Source of the DNA: Pelagibacterales bacterium SAG-MED28
Lineage (GTDB): Bacteria > Pseudomonadota > Alphaproteobacteria > Pelagibacterales > Pelagibacteraceae
Direction: 5' to 3'
Length of the DNA: 64,000 nucleotides
NCBI GenBank assembly: GCA_014653835.1
Contig: JACWDY010000001.1
Location: forward strand, 210,961-274,960
Below are positions 9,906 through 20,337 of the stretch, piece by piece (within the stretch, counting starts at the first letter, position 1; the number at the start of each line of letters is the position of its first letter). The notes under the pieces are model-generated. The model saw nothing but the letters and a program-made list of their open reading frames with translations. It was not told the DNA's origin and did not search any database. Both the position numbers and the translations under genes were made by a program.

Positions 9906-11036
9906 TTATAAAAATTTATTTAAAGATGATCCTGCTTGAAACGCAGAGGAATTAGTACTTTTTAAATTTTTTAAAATTAATTGAGTTTCCTTAATTTGTT
10001 CTTCCATTCTCTCTGGGTTATCTAGAAAATCGATTGTTTTATTAGAAATGTTTTTAGGATTACAATCTCCTTGTAATAATTCTGGAATAATTTCTTTTTT
10101 TGCAGCAATATTAATAATATTAGCAAATTTTGTCTTCACTAACATTTTTACTATTAGAAAATTAATAAAATTCATTTTGTATAAAATTAAAGAGGGAATT
10201 TTAAAATTAGAGATCTCTAGAGAGACTGTTCCAGATTTTGCTATGGCAAATATTGACTTCCTGAGTATATGGGATTTGATTTTATCATCGCTGATTACCT
10301 CGCAATTAATTAATTTACTTTTAGATATATGAGTTTGTATGGAAGATGAGTATTCTTTGGTTGAATGAAAAACGTAAGTTATGTCTTTGTTGCTTTTATT
10401 CAATAGTTTTATTGATTCTAATAAAATAGGAGTTAAAACTTCGATTTCAGATTTTCGACTGCCTGGAAAAACAGATATCAAAGCTTTATTTTTTCCTATA
10501 ACTTGATTGATATCTATCGCCTTATCATCTTTGTCATCTAATAATGGGTGTCCTACAAATTCATTGCTCATATCCTCCTTATCGAAGTATGTTTTTTCAA
10601 AGTTAAATAATAACAATATATGGTCTATAAATTTTTTGATTTTCTTAACTCTTCCCTCCCTCCATACCCATACTTGAGGGGCTACGTAATGAATTGTTTT
10701 AATATTGGGATTATTTTTCTTTACCCTTTCAGCAACCCTTAACGTAAAATCAGGACTATCAACAGTAAATAATATGTCTGGCTGAAAATTCTCTATTGCT
10801 TCAACAGTCTCATTAATTTTTTTTTTTATTTTTAAAATGTTGAAAATAACACTTGTAAATCCTAAATAGGTAATTTCTTTAAGATCGTAGATTGATTTTA
10901 TTCCCAATTTTTTCAAATTTTCTCCACCTACTGAAAGATATTCAATATTTGAATTTAATTTATTTAAGTTACTTATTACTGATGAAGCCAATTTATCACC
11001 AGAAGCTTCTCCGGTAACAATAAATATCTTTTTCAT
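9906..11036 (-). CDS. lpxB: Lipid-A-disaccharide synthase
   Basis: MKKIFIVTGEASGDKLAS, HYVAPQVWVWREGRVKKIKK, FVGHPLLD, SVFPGSRKSEI. Start moved from 11051 to 11036. Confidence 0.92.
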   Translation of the reverse strand: MKKIFIVTGEASGDKLASSVISNLNKLNSNIEYLSVGGENLKKLGIKSIYDLKEITYLGFTSVIFNILKIKKKINETVEAIENFQPDILFTVDSPDFTLRVAERVKKNNPNIKTIHYVAPQVWVWREGRVKKIKKFIDHILLLFNFEKTYFDKEDMSNEFVGHPLLDDKDDKAIDINQVIGKNKALISVFPGSRKSEIEVLTPILLESIKLLNKSNKDITYVFHSTKEYSSSIQTHISKSKLINCEVISDDKIKSHILRKSIFAIAKSGTVSLEISNFKIPSLILYKMNFINFLIVKMLVKTKFANIINIAAKKEIIPELLQGDCNPKNISNKTIDFLDNPERMEEQIKETQLILKNLKSTNSSAFQAGSSLNKFL

Positions 11037-12100
11037 TTTTGAAGCTTCCATATTGAACCTTGGTCTGTTAACAAAAATATTTTTCCAGTACTCTCTTGAA
11101 TTTCAATATCTCTAATTCTACCAATAAGACCTTTGAAAATAATTTTTTCACTTATAAAGTTATTTTCTTTAAATTTTATTCTTCTTAAAGATTGATCCTT
11201 AAGAGAAGTTATTAAAGCATCACCATTCCATTCTTTAAATTCTTCACCTTTATAAATAACCATAGAACTTGCGGCAATTGAAGGAACCCAATATTTAATA
11301 GCTTTAGTAAAGCCAGGTTTCCATTTTGGTCCTATTTTTGTGCCAGTGTAATTTGTGCCACCCCATCCTAATATTTTCCATCCGTAATTTTCTCCATATC
11401 TTGCTTCACCAAACCAATCGCCCCCTTTAGCGCCGTGATTAGTTAAATAAATTTTGTTATCAAATGGTGATAAATCCATCCCTTGAGGATTTCTAACTCC
11501 AATTTGAAATATTTCTGGTAACCAATTTTTTTTATCTTTAAATTTTGGATTATCTTTAGGAATTTTACCATCTAAATGAATTCTAATTATACTTCCTGGA
11601 TGTTTTGTGGGGTCTTGTGCAATCATACCTTCACCTCTTTCACCCGCCGTTATATAAAGTAAATTATTTTTAATAACTAGCCTTGAGCCAAAATGATAAC
11701 CTGAATTAATTGGTGGTTCTGCTCTAAAAATATTTTTAAATTTTAATTCTTTATTATTAAATGAAGCTCTAGCAACAGAAGTGCTCGACTTACCTTTTCC
11801 TCTGTCCTCGGAATATGACACAAATACATTCTTATCAAAATATAAGACTTCAAGCAGTCCTCCCTGTCCATCTACAAGAATATCTAGATTGTGATTAATT
11901 TCACTTAAATCTTTATTTTTTATGTTTGCTAAAAAAAAATTACCTGACTTTTCGGTAATTAATAATCTGCTATCATCAATAAATGATAGACTCCAAGGTC
12001 CCTTTAAGCCGCTAAGTATTTCCTCTAATTTTGGTTCTTTAGTAATTGAAATTGAAAATTGAAAAATAAAAATTATAGAAATTAGAATTATTTTTTTCAT
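11033..12100 (-). CDS. PQQ-dependent sugar (aldose) dehydrogenase-like protein
   Basis: LEEILSGLKGPWSLSFIDDSRLLITEKSG, NPQGMDLSPFDNKIYLTNHGAKGGDWFGEARYGENYGW; N-terminal signal-like segment. Confidence 0.87.
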   Translation of the reverse strand: MKKIILISIIFIFQFSISITKEPKLEEILSGLKGPWSLSFIDDSRLLITEKSGNFFLANIKNKDLSEINHNLDILVDGQGGLLEVLYFDKNVFVSYSEDRGKGKSSTSVARASFNNKELKFKNIFRAEPPINSGYHFGSRLVIKNNLLYITAGERGEGMIAQDPTKHPGSIIRIHLDGKIPKDNPKFKDKKNWLPEIFQIGVRNPQGMDLSPFDNKIYLTNHGAKGGDWFGEARYGENYGWKILGWGGTNYTGTKIGPKWKPGFTKAIKYWVPSIAASSMVIYKGEEFKEWNGDALITSLKDQSLRRIKFKENNFISEKIIFKGLIGRIRDIEIQESTGKIFLLTDQGSIWKLQK

Positions 12101-12885
12101 TTTACTAAAATAAACATCTTGTTTTTATTTGCATATTTTATAGTTTTTTTTTTATCTAAAAAAATATTTCTTTTGTGCTTAAGAACAATTCCTTTAATAC
12201 CTGACATCTTACATTGTTTAAAAGTCTTTAGCCCAATAGTAGGAAGATCGACTCTGTAATCTTGTTTTTTTTTAGGAAATTTTACCAAAACTCCGTTAGT
12301 AATATTTTTAATCTTTTTAATTTTTTTAAGCATTTTTTGTGTACCCTCTCTTTTTTCTAAAATAACAATATTATTTCTACTAACAGCTCCTTGGATATGA
12401 CTATATTGACTAGATTTATTTAACGCTTTAAGAGCATTTTTAATATCAATTTTATCTTTAAGATTAGGTTTTAATTTAGAGTAATTGCCTTTTGATAAAT
12501 TTAACTCTGGGGTAAAGATAGTTGAGCTAATAGTTTGAATTCTTTCTTTTTTGAAAATATCTATTATTTCTTTAAGTAAGGCTACATCACCTAGTTTAGC
12601 CTTTTTAATTATTCTTGGTATGTAATAAACTCCTTTAAAATCTAATCTTAATTTAGAAAAATTTGGCTTTTGAACTTTTCCTGCAAGTAAAACTTTTTTA
12701 CAATTATGCTGTTTTAAGATTGAAATTATTTTACCAAGTTGGCCTATTGATACAGAAAATGAGTCTTTGTCTTTTTTAAATAATTTTTTCTTTGTTAGAT
12801 CGATTATAATATACTTTTTTTTATCTTTAATCTTTTTATATATATATTTTGGAAAATCAGTTTCTCCAAAAATTAGCCCGATCAT
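12097..12885 (-). CDS. lpxI: UDP-2,3-diacylglucosamine pyrophosphatase LpxI-type (DUF1009)
   Basis: Position between lpxA and lpxB; IGQLGKIISILKQHNCKKVLLAGKVQKPN; DLPTIGLKTFKQCKMSGIKGIVLKHKRNIFLDKKKTI. Confidence 0.82.
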   Translation of the reverse strand: MIGLIFGETDFPKYIYKKIKDKKKYIIIDLTKKKLFKKDKDSFSVSIGQLGKIISILKQHNCKKVLLAGKVQKPNFSKLRLDFKGVYYIPRIIKKAKLGDVALLKEIIDIFKKERIQTISSTIFTPELNLSKGNYSKLKPNLKDKIDIKNALKALNKSSQYSHIQGAVSRNNIVILEKREGTQKMLKKIKKIKNITNGVLVKFPKKKQDYRVDLPTIGLKTFKQCKMSGIKGIVLKHKRNIFLDKKKTIKYANKNKMFILVK

Positions 12886-12888
12886 ATT

Positions 12889-13668
12889 TTAATTTTGCGG
12901 CACGCAAATAGGTCTCTTTTTATCTTTTTCAATAAATCTTATAACCTCAGATACAAGTTCGTTATCTTTATATTCTCCATTAATTTCACTTAAATTTTCA
13001 TGTAAATTTTTTGAGGAAAAAATTTCTTTGTAAGCCTTATCTAATCCCATGATCTTTTTATTGTCATATTTTTTTCTTCTTAGACCTATTAAATTTAGTC
13101 CTTGGAGGTAATTTCTATTTCCAATCGATAAAGCAAATGGAGTTACATCTTTTAAAACTCCTGTCATTCCCCCTATCATTGCTAATCTACCTATTCTCGT
13201 AAACTGCTGGACAGCAGAATTTCCACCGATTACAACATTATCTTCGATTGTTACGTGACCACCTAGAGGAACGTTATTAGCTATGATTACCTCATTACCA
13301 ATCTTACAATCGTGAGCGATATGTGACGAAATCATAAATAAGCATTTATTCCCTATTATAGTTTGAGATCCGCCACCCTCGGTGCCGGGATTAATCGTTA
13401 CATACTCTCTTATAATATTTTTTTCACCTATTGATAGGCTGTTTTCTTCATTTTTAAACTTAAGATCTTGAGGCTGAGTACCGATACTAGCAAATGGGAA
13501 AATTTTTGTGTCTTTACCAATTTTAGTATTCCCCTCAATATGAACATTTGAAACAAGCACCACTCCATCAGATAGTTCAACATGCGGTCCAACATAGCAA
13601 AAAGGACCTATTTTAGTGGAGTGAGAAACTTTAGCATTTTTATCAATTACGCTTGAGCTGTGTATCAT
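12889..13668 (-). CDS. lpxA: UDP-N-acetylglucosamine acyltransferase
   Basis: Hexapeptide repeats; MIHSSSVIDKNAKV...NCLFMISSHIAHDCKIGNEVIIANNVPLGGHVTIEDN. Confidence 0.93.
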   Translation of the reverse strand: MIHSSSVIDKNAKVSHSTKIGPFCYVGPHVELSDGVVLVSNVHIEGNTKIGKDTKIFPFASIGTQPQDLKFKNEENSLSIGEKNIIREYVTINPGTEGGGSQTIIGNKCLFMISSHIAHDCKIGNEVIIANNVPLGGHVTIEDNVVIGGNSAVQQFTRIGRLAMIGGMTGVLKDVTPFALSIGNRNYLQGLNLIGLRRKKYDNKKIMGLDKAYKEIFSSKNLHENLSEINGEYKDNELVSEVIRFIEKDKKRPICVPQN

Positions 13669-14120
13669 TCTTTTCTATCCACTATTGTTGCGGACCATTC
13701 AGCATCAGCCATTCTTTTTCCATCTACTTTTGCGGTACCTTTATATTTCCAAACTCTCCCGTGTGATCTGACCGCCTCTATTTCTAAGTGTAGTTCGCAA
13801 TCTGGGAATACAGGGTTTCTAAATCTGGCTTTATCAACTCCCATCAAATAAACTAATTTATTAGCATATTCTTTGGGATCAATACCATGTGCAGTTAAGG
13901 CTGCTGCTGCCTGACCAAAAGCTTCTACAATTAAAACACCTGGCATTACTGGCTGGCCTGGGAAATGACCTTGGACATAAAATCCATCTTTTTTAACATA
14001 CATAATTGCTGTAGCTGATTTTAAAGGAACAATATTAATTAATTTATCAATTAGTAACATTGGTTCTCTATGAGGTAATAAAGACTCTATTATTTTTTTA
14101 TCTATTTCAGTTACGCTCAT
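13665..14120 (-). CDS. fabZ: 3-hydroxyacyl-ACP dehydratase
   Basis: LLPHREPMLLIDKL, GHFPGQPVMPGVLIVEAFGQAAA. Confidence 0.93.
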   Translation of the reverse strand: MSVTEIDKKIIESLLPHREPMLLIDKLINIVPLKSATAIMYVKKDGFYVQGHFPGQPVMPGVLIVEAFGQAAAALTAHGIDPKEYANKLVYLMGVDKARFRNPVFPDCELHLEIEAVRSHGRVWKYKGTAKVDGKRMADAEWSATIVDRKE

Positions 14121-15075
14121 GATCTTTTTTATTTTTTCTAATAAATTCTTTTAATGGAATAGCTGGATAACCCATTACAATTTGATTATCTTGAATATTT
14201 TTAACGACACCACTTCCTCCACCAATTTTTACATTATTTCCAATTTTTAAATGACCTGAAATACCTGCTTGACCTCCAATCGAAACATTATTACCAATCT
14301 TTGAGCTTCCTGCAAAACCTACCTGTCCTGCAATCATACAATTTGAGCCAATTTGAACATTATGGGCAACATGAACTTGATTGTCTAAATAAGTATTTTT
14401 TCCAATTATTGTGTCATCTATGGAACCGCGATCTATAGTACAGCTAGAAGCTATCTCAACTTCGTCCTCTATCTTTACTTTTCCAATATGAGGAAACTTA
14501 ATATTTTTTTCTTTATTGGGTATAAATCCAAAACCTTTTTGACCAATATTACAACTATCTTGTATCACAACATTGTTACCTATTATTGAGTTCTTTATAA
14601 TCACATTAGAACCAATTATACAATTTTTACCAATTAACACGTTACTTTCGATTATACTATTAGATCCAATAGTTGAATTTTTACCTATTTTAACCTTTTT
14701 ACCAACTAAAACATTATTACCAAATTTTACTTTTTTATGATTAGATTTTACTGGTTTTTTTAACGTTAAATCAGGATAGTCGATGTCTGCGAGTGGATAT
14801 AAAATTTTGGTTACGCGGACTAATTCAATCATGACATTTTTTACAATTACTTTATGAATTTTTTTAGGTAAATATCTTTCAATATTTTTGGTGGTTATAC
14901 AGATCGAGGCTTGTGTATTAAATGCTAAGTTTTTATAATTTATTGATTCAAAAAAAGTAATATCGTTTTTTTTTGCAACTCCTAATGGTTTTATATCGTT
15001 AATTCTAAAATTCTGCTTATATTCTTCATTCGGAAATAAATCGGAAAATTTAATATTTTTTTTTAAAAAAAACAT
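14107..15075 (-). CDS. lpxD: UDP-3-O-acylglucosamine N-acyltransferase
   Basis: Hexapeptide repeats; GQKGFGF, CTIDRGSIDDTIIGKNTYLDNQVHVAHNVQIGSN. Confidence 0.93.
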   Translation of the reverse strand: MFFLKKNIKFSDLFPNEEYKQNFRINDIKPLGVAKKNDITFFESINYKNLAFNTQASICITTKNIERYLPKKIHKVIVKNVMIELVRVTKILYPLADIDYPDLTLKKPVKSNHKKVKFGNNVLVGKKVKIGKNSTIGSNSIIESNVLIGKNCIIGSNVIIKNSIIGNNVVIQDSCNIGQKGFGFIPNKEKNIKFPHIGKVKIEDEVEIASSCTIDRGSIDDTIIGKNTYLDNQVHVAHNVQIGSNCMIAGQVGFAGSSKIGNNVSIGGQAGISGHLKIGNNVKIGGGSGVVKNIQDNQIVMGYPAIPLKEFIRKNKKDHERN

Positions 15076-15089
15076 CTAAGCCCATTTAA

Positions 15090-15614
15090 TTAATCTAATT
15101 TAATCGATTTAAGTTTTTGATTAATAATATTCATTATATCATTTGTGATATCCAAGTTTTCATCTCCAAGCAATATACTTTTCTTATCTAAAACAATTCT
15201 AATTTTTTTTTCTTTCATATAGTCTTTTAATATTGGATTTAAATTTTTTAGAAGCTCTCCTTTTGCTTTGTTTCTTTGCTTAGAAATTTGATCTAGCATG
15301 CTACTTCTCTCTTTTTGTAAAGAGGAGACTTTACCTCTTAATACATTGACCTTTTTTTTATATTCCTCTGCTGAAATCAATTTTTTTTGTTGTATAATTT
15401 TTTTTTCCTCTTCTTGTATTTTTTTTTCTTTTTCTTTTATACTTTTAATATTTTTTTCAAGTTTTGATTTTAAAAAATCTTGGGCTTTTTTTCCTGCATT
15501 ACTTTCATTAAGAATATATTTAAAGTCTATGTAATAAGGTGAGTCTGCAGACAATGGATTGCTGCTTAAGATGCTTATTAACATTAAAATTATTAGACTA
15601 TTAAATTTAATCAT
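15090..15614 (-). CDS. OmpH/Skp family periplasmic chaperone
   Basis: Signal-like N-terminus, YIDFKYILNESNAGKKAQDFLKSKLEK, coiled coil; located between bamA and lpxD. Confidence 0.82.
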   Translation of the reverse strand: MIKFNSLIILMLISILSSNPLSADSPYYIDFKYILNESNAGKKAQDFLKSKLEKNIKSIKEKEKKIQEEEKKIIQQKKLISAEEYKKKVNVLRGKVSSLQKERSSMLDQISKQRNKAKGELLKNLNPILKDYMKEKKIRIVLDKKSILLGDENLDITNDIMNIINQKLKSIKLD

Positions 15615-15628
15615 TTTAATTTAATCAT

Positions 15629-17860
15629 TTAAAATGTTGTACCCAAATTGAAACTAAATCCCTGTGTTTTATCTGTGCTAGCTTTTGATAAATTTTGGGA
15701 CAAGACAAAATTCATTGGACCAATTGGTGACATCCAATTTGCAATAATACCTGTCGATGATCTTATTTTATTACTGTCATCAATTGAACTATCGTAATCT
15801 ACGCCCCATACATTACCTAGATCAAAAAAAAGATTTACATCAGTATTAGTGTCATCAGGTAAAATATTAGGTAAGTTAGCCTCAAAATTTAAAGCTGCAA
15901 CATAGTTTCCACCTATATAATCTTTATTATCTACTGGTCCAATTTTATTTTTTTCAAATCCTCTTAATCTCCTTGTGCTTAAATTTTTTCTTTTACTAAG
16001 TCTCACATCGTCTGAGCCAATACCGTTGATTGTTGATAAATAAATTTTCCCAACACCAACTACATTTTCATTTATTGTTTTATATTTGCTTGCGGATAAA
16101 AAATTAGAAATAGAGGCGCTATCTGCGTATAATGGAAGTGTTTGGCCTAATTTTATAATTGAACCCTTAGTTGGCATAAAAGAACGGTCTCTTGTATCAA
16201 AAGAAAATCCATAATTTCCTGAAATATCACTATAAGAACCCTCTTGTTTTTTTAAAGCTGATGATGCTGTAGAATTCGTTCTCAAATCGTCGTAATCTGC
16301 ATTTAACCCCAAAGACACAAAAATATCTTTATATTGCTCAAAAGAAGTAGCCAAACCAAAAGATGTTAACGAGTTTTCATATCCTTGATCAGGTTTGTCA
16401 TTTGTCTCTGAGGCTAATGAATAACTTAGTGAGTTTCCAAGAAAATCATAATTAGGATCCATATAATTTAATACTCCAGTAAATGACTCACTATCAATTT
16501 CGATATCAAATGCTACAGATTTTCCTGTTCCTAACCAATTATTTTCCTTTACACCTAAAGCGAATAGTCCTCCATCAGTTCCTACTCCAGCACCAGCAGT
16601 GATTTCTCCTGTTGGCTGTTCCTCAACTTCAATATTTATAATTTTTAGATCATTCTTAGATCCATCAATTACCTTATAATCAACATTTTTAAAAATTCTT
16701 CTTGATTTTATTTCAGCTATGGATCTATCCAGATTTAATTTAGAGAAAGGTTCGCCTTCATCCAATAACAGTTCTCCTCTTATTACATTTTCATTAGTGA
16801 CTGAATTTCCAGAAATATTAATTCTTTCTACAGATATTTTTTTCCCTTCATAAATATTTAATACAATATTAATTGAATTTTTAGTTATTTCTTCTTGAAC
16901 ATTATGTTCAACAAATTGCAAATTATTTTTATCGATTAAATCATCTAAATCCTCTAAAAGTTTTTTAACTTTAAAAGGTGAATAATAATCCCCTATATAT
17001 TTTTTATAAATTTGGTTTAAAGGAAAAAATATTTCTGCGTCAAAAACTTTATCGACATTTGTGGAGATCTTATTAATCGTATATCTTGTTCCCTCAGATA
17101 TAATATATGTCAATTCAGCTTGATCATTATCATTTATCTTTGCTACTTTTGAATTTATTCTTACATCATAGAATCCAGTTGACTTATAAAAATTTCTCAA
17201 CAATCTTGTATCTAGTTCAAGTAAATTTTTATTAAAATTGGTGTTATTTGATATTATTTTCCAAAATTTATCCTCTTCACTAGCAATCACATCTCTTAAT
17301 TTTCTGCTACTAATCTTTTTATTTCCAATAAATTTAATCGAGGATATTTTAGTTTTATCTCCCCGTTCAATTTCTATCAATAAATCAAAGCTATTCTCTG
17401 AAACTTTTTTAGTTTTCATTTCTACATTCGTAGAATTATAACCTCTACTAGAATATAAAGTTTTTATAATTTCAATATCACTTTTAAGATTAGATTTAAT
17501 AAATGATCTTTTTTCTTTAGATTTTATATTTTTTATTATTTGTTCTCTAAGATTTTTACTTTTTTCACCTATTATGACAAGCTGATCAATAAAGGGATAT
17601 TCCTTTACATCGATTAATAATTCGTTACCGGCTATTTTAATTTTGACATTTTCGAACAGTTCAGTTTCATATAGTTTTCTTAAAATTTCATTTGTATCGA
17701 AATCACTATAATTTTTGTTAACTTCTATATCTCCGTAAATTTTGATTGTTTCTGAGGATAATCTTTTATTGCCAGTAATACTAACTTTATCTATATTTTC
17801 AGCCTTTGTAGAAGAAATTGAAAAAAATATAAAAAGTAATATAAAAAAATATTTATACAT
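15629..17860 (-). CDS. bamA: Outer membrane protein assembly factor BamA
   Basis: POTRA-type repeats, C-terminal barrel ending NLGTTF, GSIIKLGQTLPLY, FDLGNVWGVDY. Confidence 0.92.
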   Translation of the reverse strand: MYKYFFILLFIFFSISSTKAENIDKVSITGNKRLSSETIKIYGDIEVNKNYSDFDTNEILRKLYETELFENVKIKIAGNELLIDVKEYPFIDQLVIIGEKSKNLREQIIKNIKSKEKRSFIKSNLKSDIEIIKTLYSSRGYNSTNVEMKTKKVSENSFDLLIEIERGDKTKISSIKFIGNKKISSRKLRDVIASEEDKFWKIISNNTNFNKNLLELDTRLLRNFYKSTGFYDVRINSKVAKINDNDQAELTYIISEGTRYTINKISTNVDKVFDAEIFFPLNQIYKKYIGDYYSPFKVKKLLEDLDDLIDKNNLQFVEHNVQEEITKNSINIVLNIYEGKKISVERINISGNSVTNENVIRGELLLDEGEPFSKLNLDRSIAEIKSRRIFKNVDYKVIDGSKNDLKIINIEVEEQPTGEITAGAGVGTDGGLFALGVKENNWLGTGKSVAFDIEIDSESFTGVLNYMDPNYDFLGNSLSYSLASETNDKPDQGYENSLTSFGLATSFEQYKDIFVSLGLNADYDDLRTNSTASSALKKQEGSYSDISGNYGFSFDTRDRSFMPTKGSIIKLGQTLPLYADSASISNFLSASKYKTINENVVGVGKIYLSTINGIGSDDVRLSKRKNLSTRRLRGFEKNKIGPVDNKDYIGGNYVAALNFEANLPNILPDDTNTDVNLFFDLGNVWGVDYDSSIDDSNKIRSSTGIIANWMSPIGPMNFVLSQNLSKASTDKTQGFSFNLGTTF

Positions 17861-17866
17861 AATTTT

Positions 17867-19024
17867 CTATTTTAAAACTTTGTAAGTGATACTCCTAGCC
17901 CATTTGTCGATTAGATTAATCTGATTTAAATTTCTAGGTCTTTTTATAGCATATTTTTTATAATTGATATCTTTCAAAATAGCTAGAATAAACCTATTTA
18001 TATCTAAAAAACCTATCTTTTTCTTGAGAAATTGGTCTACTAAAATTTCATTAGCGGCATTGATTATAATTGGTGAAGAATAATATTTAAATATTTTTTC
18101 TTTTAATTTTATTAAAGGAAATATTTTACTATCAACCTTTCTGAAGATTAAGTTACTAATGTTGTATTGTTTTTTATATTTATAAATTTCTTTTATATCA
18201 ATCTCACCATCATAAATTGCATTTGCTAAAGGTATTTTCATTGTTGTATCGTGAGAAATTAAATTTGTAAGACCATTATTTAATTCTAAAATCGCATGAA
18301 CTAAAGAGTTTGGATGTATTATAATATCAAGTTTGTTTGAAGGTAAATCAAATAATTTTTGGGCTTCAACTAATTCAAATATTTTATTCATTAATGTCGA
18401 TGAGTCTATTGATATTTTTTTTCCCATTTTCCATTTTGGATGTTTTAGGGCTTTAGAGGGTTTTATCTTTTTTAGTTGTTTTGCGGAATAGTTCAAAAAC
18501 GGCCCACCAGATGCAGTAAGATATATTTTTTTGATAGATTTTTTATTTTTATTTTCTAGTAATTTCAAAATTGAGTAATGTTCAGAGTCCACTGGAACTA
18601 GTTTAGTCTTATTTTTTTTTGCTGTTTTTTTAATTAGTTCCCATCCACAAATTATAGACTCTTTATTTGCTATTAATACCTTTTTACTAAATTCAACTGA
18701 TTTAATAGTTGGTTCTAATCCAGCTATTCCTGGAATAGCAGTGACTGTAATATCAGATAATGGTTTTTTTTTTATCGATGTAAAATTATTTAATATTAAA
18801 ATATTTTTTTTTTTATATTTTTGAAAAATTTTTTTAAAGGTATTTTGATTGCTTATAACAAAAATCTTTGGTTTAAATTTTAAAATTTGTTTTGATATTA
18901 ATTTATAATTTTTATTCGCAGAAAAAATGTAAGGAATAAAATTATTTTTTTTTTTTTCTATAATATTTAAAGTGGATAATCCAATTGAACCTGTTGATCC
19001 TAAAATAGATATTTTTTTTTTCAT
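17867..19024 (-). CDS. dxr: 1-deoxy-D-xylulose-5-phosphate reductoisomerase
   Basis: KKKISILGSTGSIGLSTLNII, NKESIICGW, PVDSEHYSILKLL, LTASGGPFL, HPKWKMGKKISIDSSTLMNK. Confidence 0.94.
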   Translation of the reverse strand: MKKKISILGSTGSIGLSTLNIIEKKKNNFIPYIFSANKNYKLISKQILKFKPKIFVISNQNTFKKIFQKYKKKNILILNNFTSIKKKPLSDITVTAIPGIAGLEPTIKSVEFSKKVLIANKESIICGWELIKKTAKKNKTKLVPVDSEHYSILKLLENKNKKSIKKIYLTASGGPFLNYSAKQLKKIKPSKALKHPKWKMGKKISIDSSTLMNKIFELVEAQKLFDLPSNKLDIIIHPNSLVHAILELNNGLTNLISHDTTMKIPLANAIYDGEIDIKEIYKYKKQYNISNLIFRKVDSKIFPLIKLKEKIFKYYSSPIIINAANEILVDQFLKKKIGFLDINRFILAILKDINYKKYAIKRPRNLNQINLIDKWARSITYKVLK

Positions 19025-19675
19025 TTAATAAATTACAACTAATGATATTAAACCAAATGGAACTCCTAATAAAATTCCATCAATTCTATCTAATATACCG
19101 CCATGTCCTGGAAGTATATTGCCAGTATCTTTAACATTTGCTTTTCTTTTTAAATAAGAAATAAATAAGTCTCCTAATTGGCATGCAATAGAAATTATTA
19201 ATGATATAATTACTATCTTGTAATTAAATTGACTTAAACTTACAAACATAGAGGCAGAGAAAGCAAGACAGGTAAATATTAAGCTCCCTATGGATCCAAA
19301 AACGGTTTTATTTGGACTTATGCTGATAAGTTTTGGACCTTTAAATGTTTTGCCAAAAACAAATCCTCCTATATCGGATGCAATACAACCAACTAATATT
19401 GAACAAATGATTAATTTAAATTGATAAAAATTTGAAAGAAAAATAAAAAAATAGCAGAAAAAAGAAATATATATAATGAAAATAATATTTAAAATGTACC
19501 TGTAAAATTTATTGGTAAATATTTTATTAAAAAGATGTAAAAATTCTAAAATAGAAAGCACACCAAAAATTAACAAGGTGTAGACTAAAATTAAGTTAAA
19601 TTTGAAAAATAAATAAAATAAAAAAATTAAAAAAAATGAAGTAAATATTCTAAGTTTTGTGTTTTTATCAATCAT
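19025..19675 (-). CDS. cdsA: Phosphatidate cytidylyltransferase
   Basis: SISPNKTVFGSIGSL and LGDLFISYLKRKANVKDTGNILPGHGGILDRIDGIL. Confidence 0.92.
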   Translation of the reverse strand: MIDKNTKLRIFTSFFLIFLFYLFFKFNLILVYTLLIFGVLSILEFLHLFNKIFTNKFYRYILNIIFIIYISFFCYFFIFLSNFYQFKLIICSILVGCIASDIGGFVFGKTFKGPKLISISPNKTVFGSIGSLIFTCLAFSASMFVSLSQFNYKIVIISLIISIACQLGDLFISYLKRKANVKDTGNILPGHGGILDRIDGILLGVPFGLISLVVIY

Positions 19676-20337
19676 ACACTACCATAGTTTCTTTTTATCT
19701 TTTGAAATTTTCTTACTATTTTTTTTAAATCCGATGAATTAAAGTCTGGCCACAATTTTTTCAAAAAAAATAGCTCAGCATATGCTAATTGCCATAACAT
19801 AAAGTTACTAAGTCTTTGATGGCCACCAGTTCTTATCAAAATATCCGGATACTTTATATTTTTTGTATCTAAATTTATCTCAAATTTTTTTTTATTTATT
19901 TTTTTTGTTTTTTTGAAAGCATTAATAATTTCATTTTTAGATCCATAATTTATAGCCAAATTAACAGTTATACTTTTATTTTTCTTGGTTATTAACATTG
20001 ATTTTTTTAAAATTTTTCTTAAATCAGGCGAAAGTTTTTTTATTTCACCAAATATATTTAATTTTATTCCTTGATTTTTTATATTTTCAATTTCTTTTAT
20101 AAAATAAATTTTAATTAATTTAAGTAAATAATTTATCTCTTTTTTGGGGCGTCTCCAATTTTCTGATGAGAATACAAAAAAAGTTAAAATTGGTATTTTT
20201 AATTTTATTGAAGATTTAACAATTTTTTTTAATGTATCTACTCCTTTTAAATGACCATAATTTCTACCTTTACCTCTTTTTTGTCCCCATCTTCCATTCC
20301 CATCCATGATAAATGCAACATGGTTAAGGGTGTTCAT
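19672..20337 (-). CDS. uppS: Isoprenyl (undecaprenyl) diphosphate synthase
   Basis: NHVAFIMDGNGRWGQKRGKGRNYGHLKGVDTLK, FFVFSSENWRRPKKE, PDILIRTGGHQRLSNFMLWQLAYAELFF. Confidence 0.94.
   Translation of the reverse strand: MNTLNHVAFIMDGNGRWGQKRGKGRNYGHLKGVDTLKKIVKSSIKLKIPILTFFVFSSENWRRPKKEINYLLKLIKIYFIKEIENIKNQGIKLNIFGEIKKLSPDLRKILKKSMLITKKNKSITVNLAINYGSKNEIINAFKKTKKINKKKFEINLDTKNIKYPDILIRTGGHQRLSNFMLWQLAYAELFFLKKLWPDFNSSDLKKIVRKFQKIKRNYGSV

Noticed and set aside
15298-15534. 78-aa Phe/Ser-rich + strand ORF
   Set aside because: Antisense to the Lys/Glu-rich coiled coil of the Skp-like gene.
18760-19020. Numerous long poly-T runs on the + strand
   Set aside because: They are Lys (AAA) codon runs of - strand genes in a low-GC genome, not terminators or repeats.
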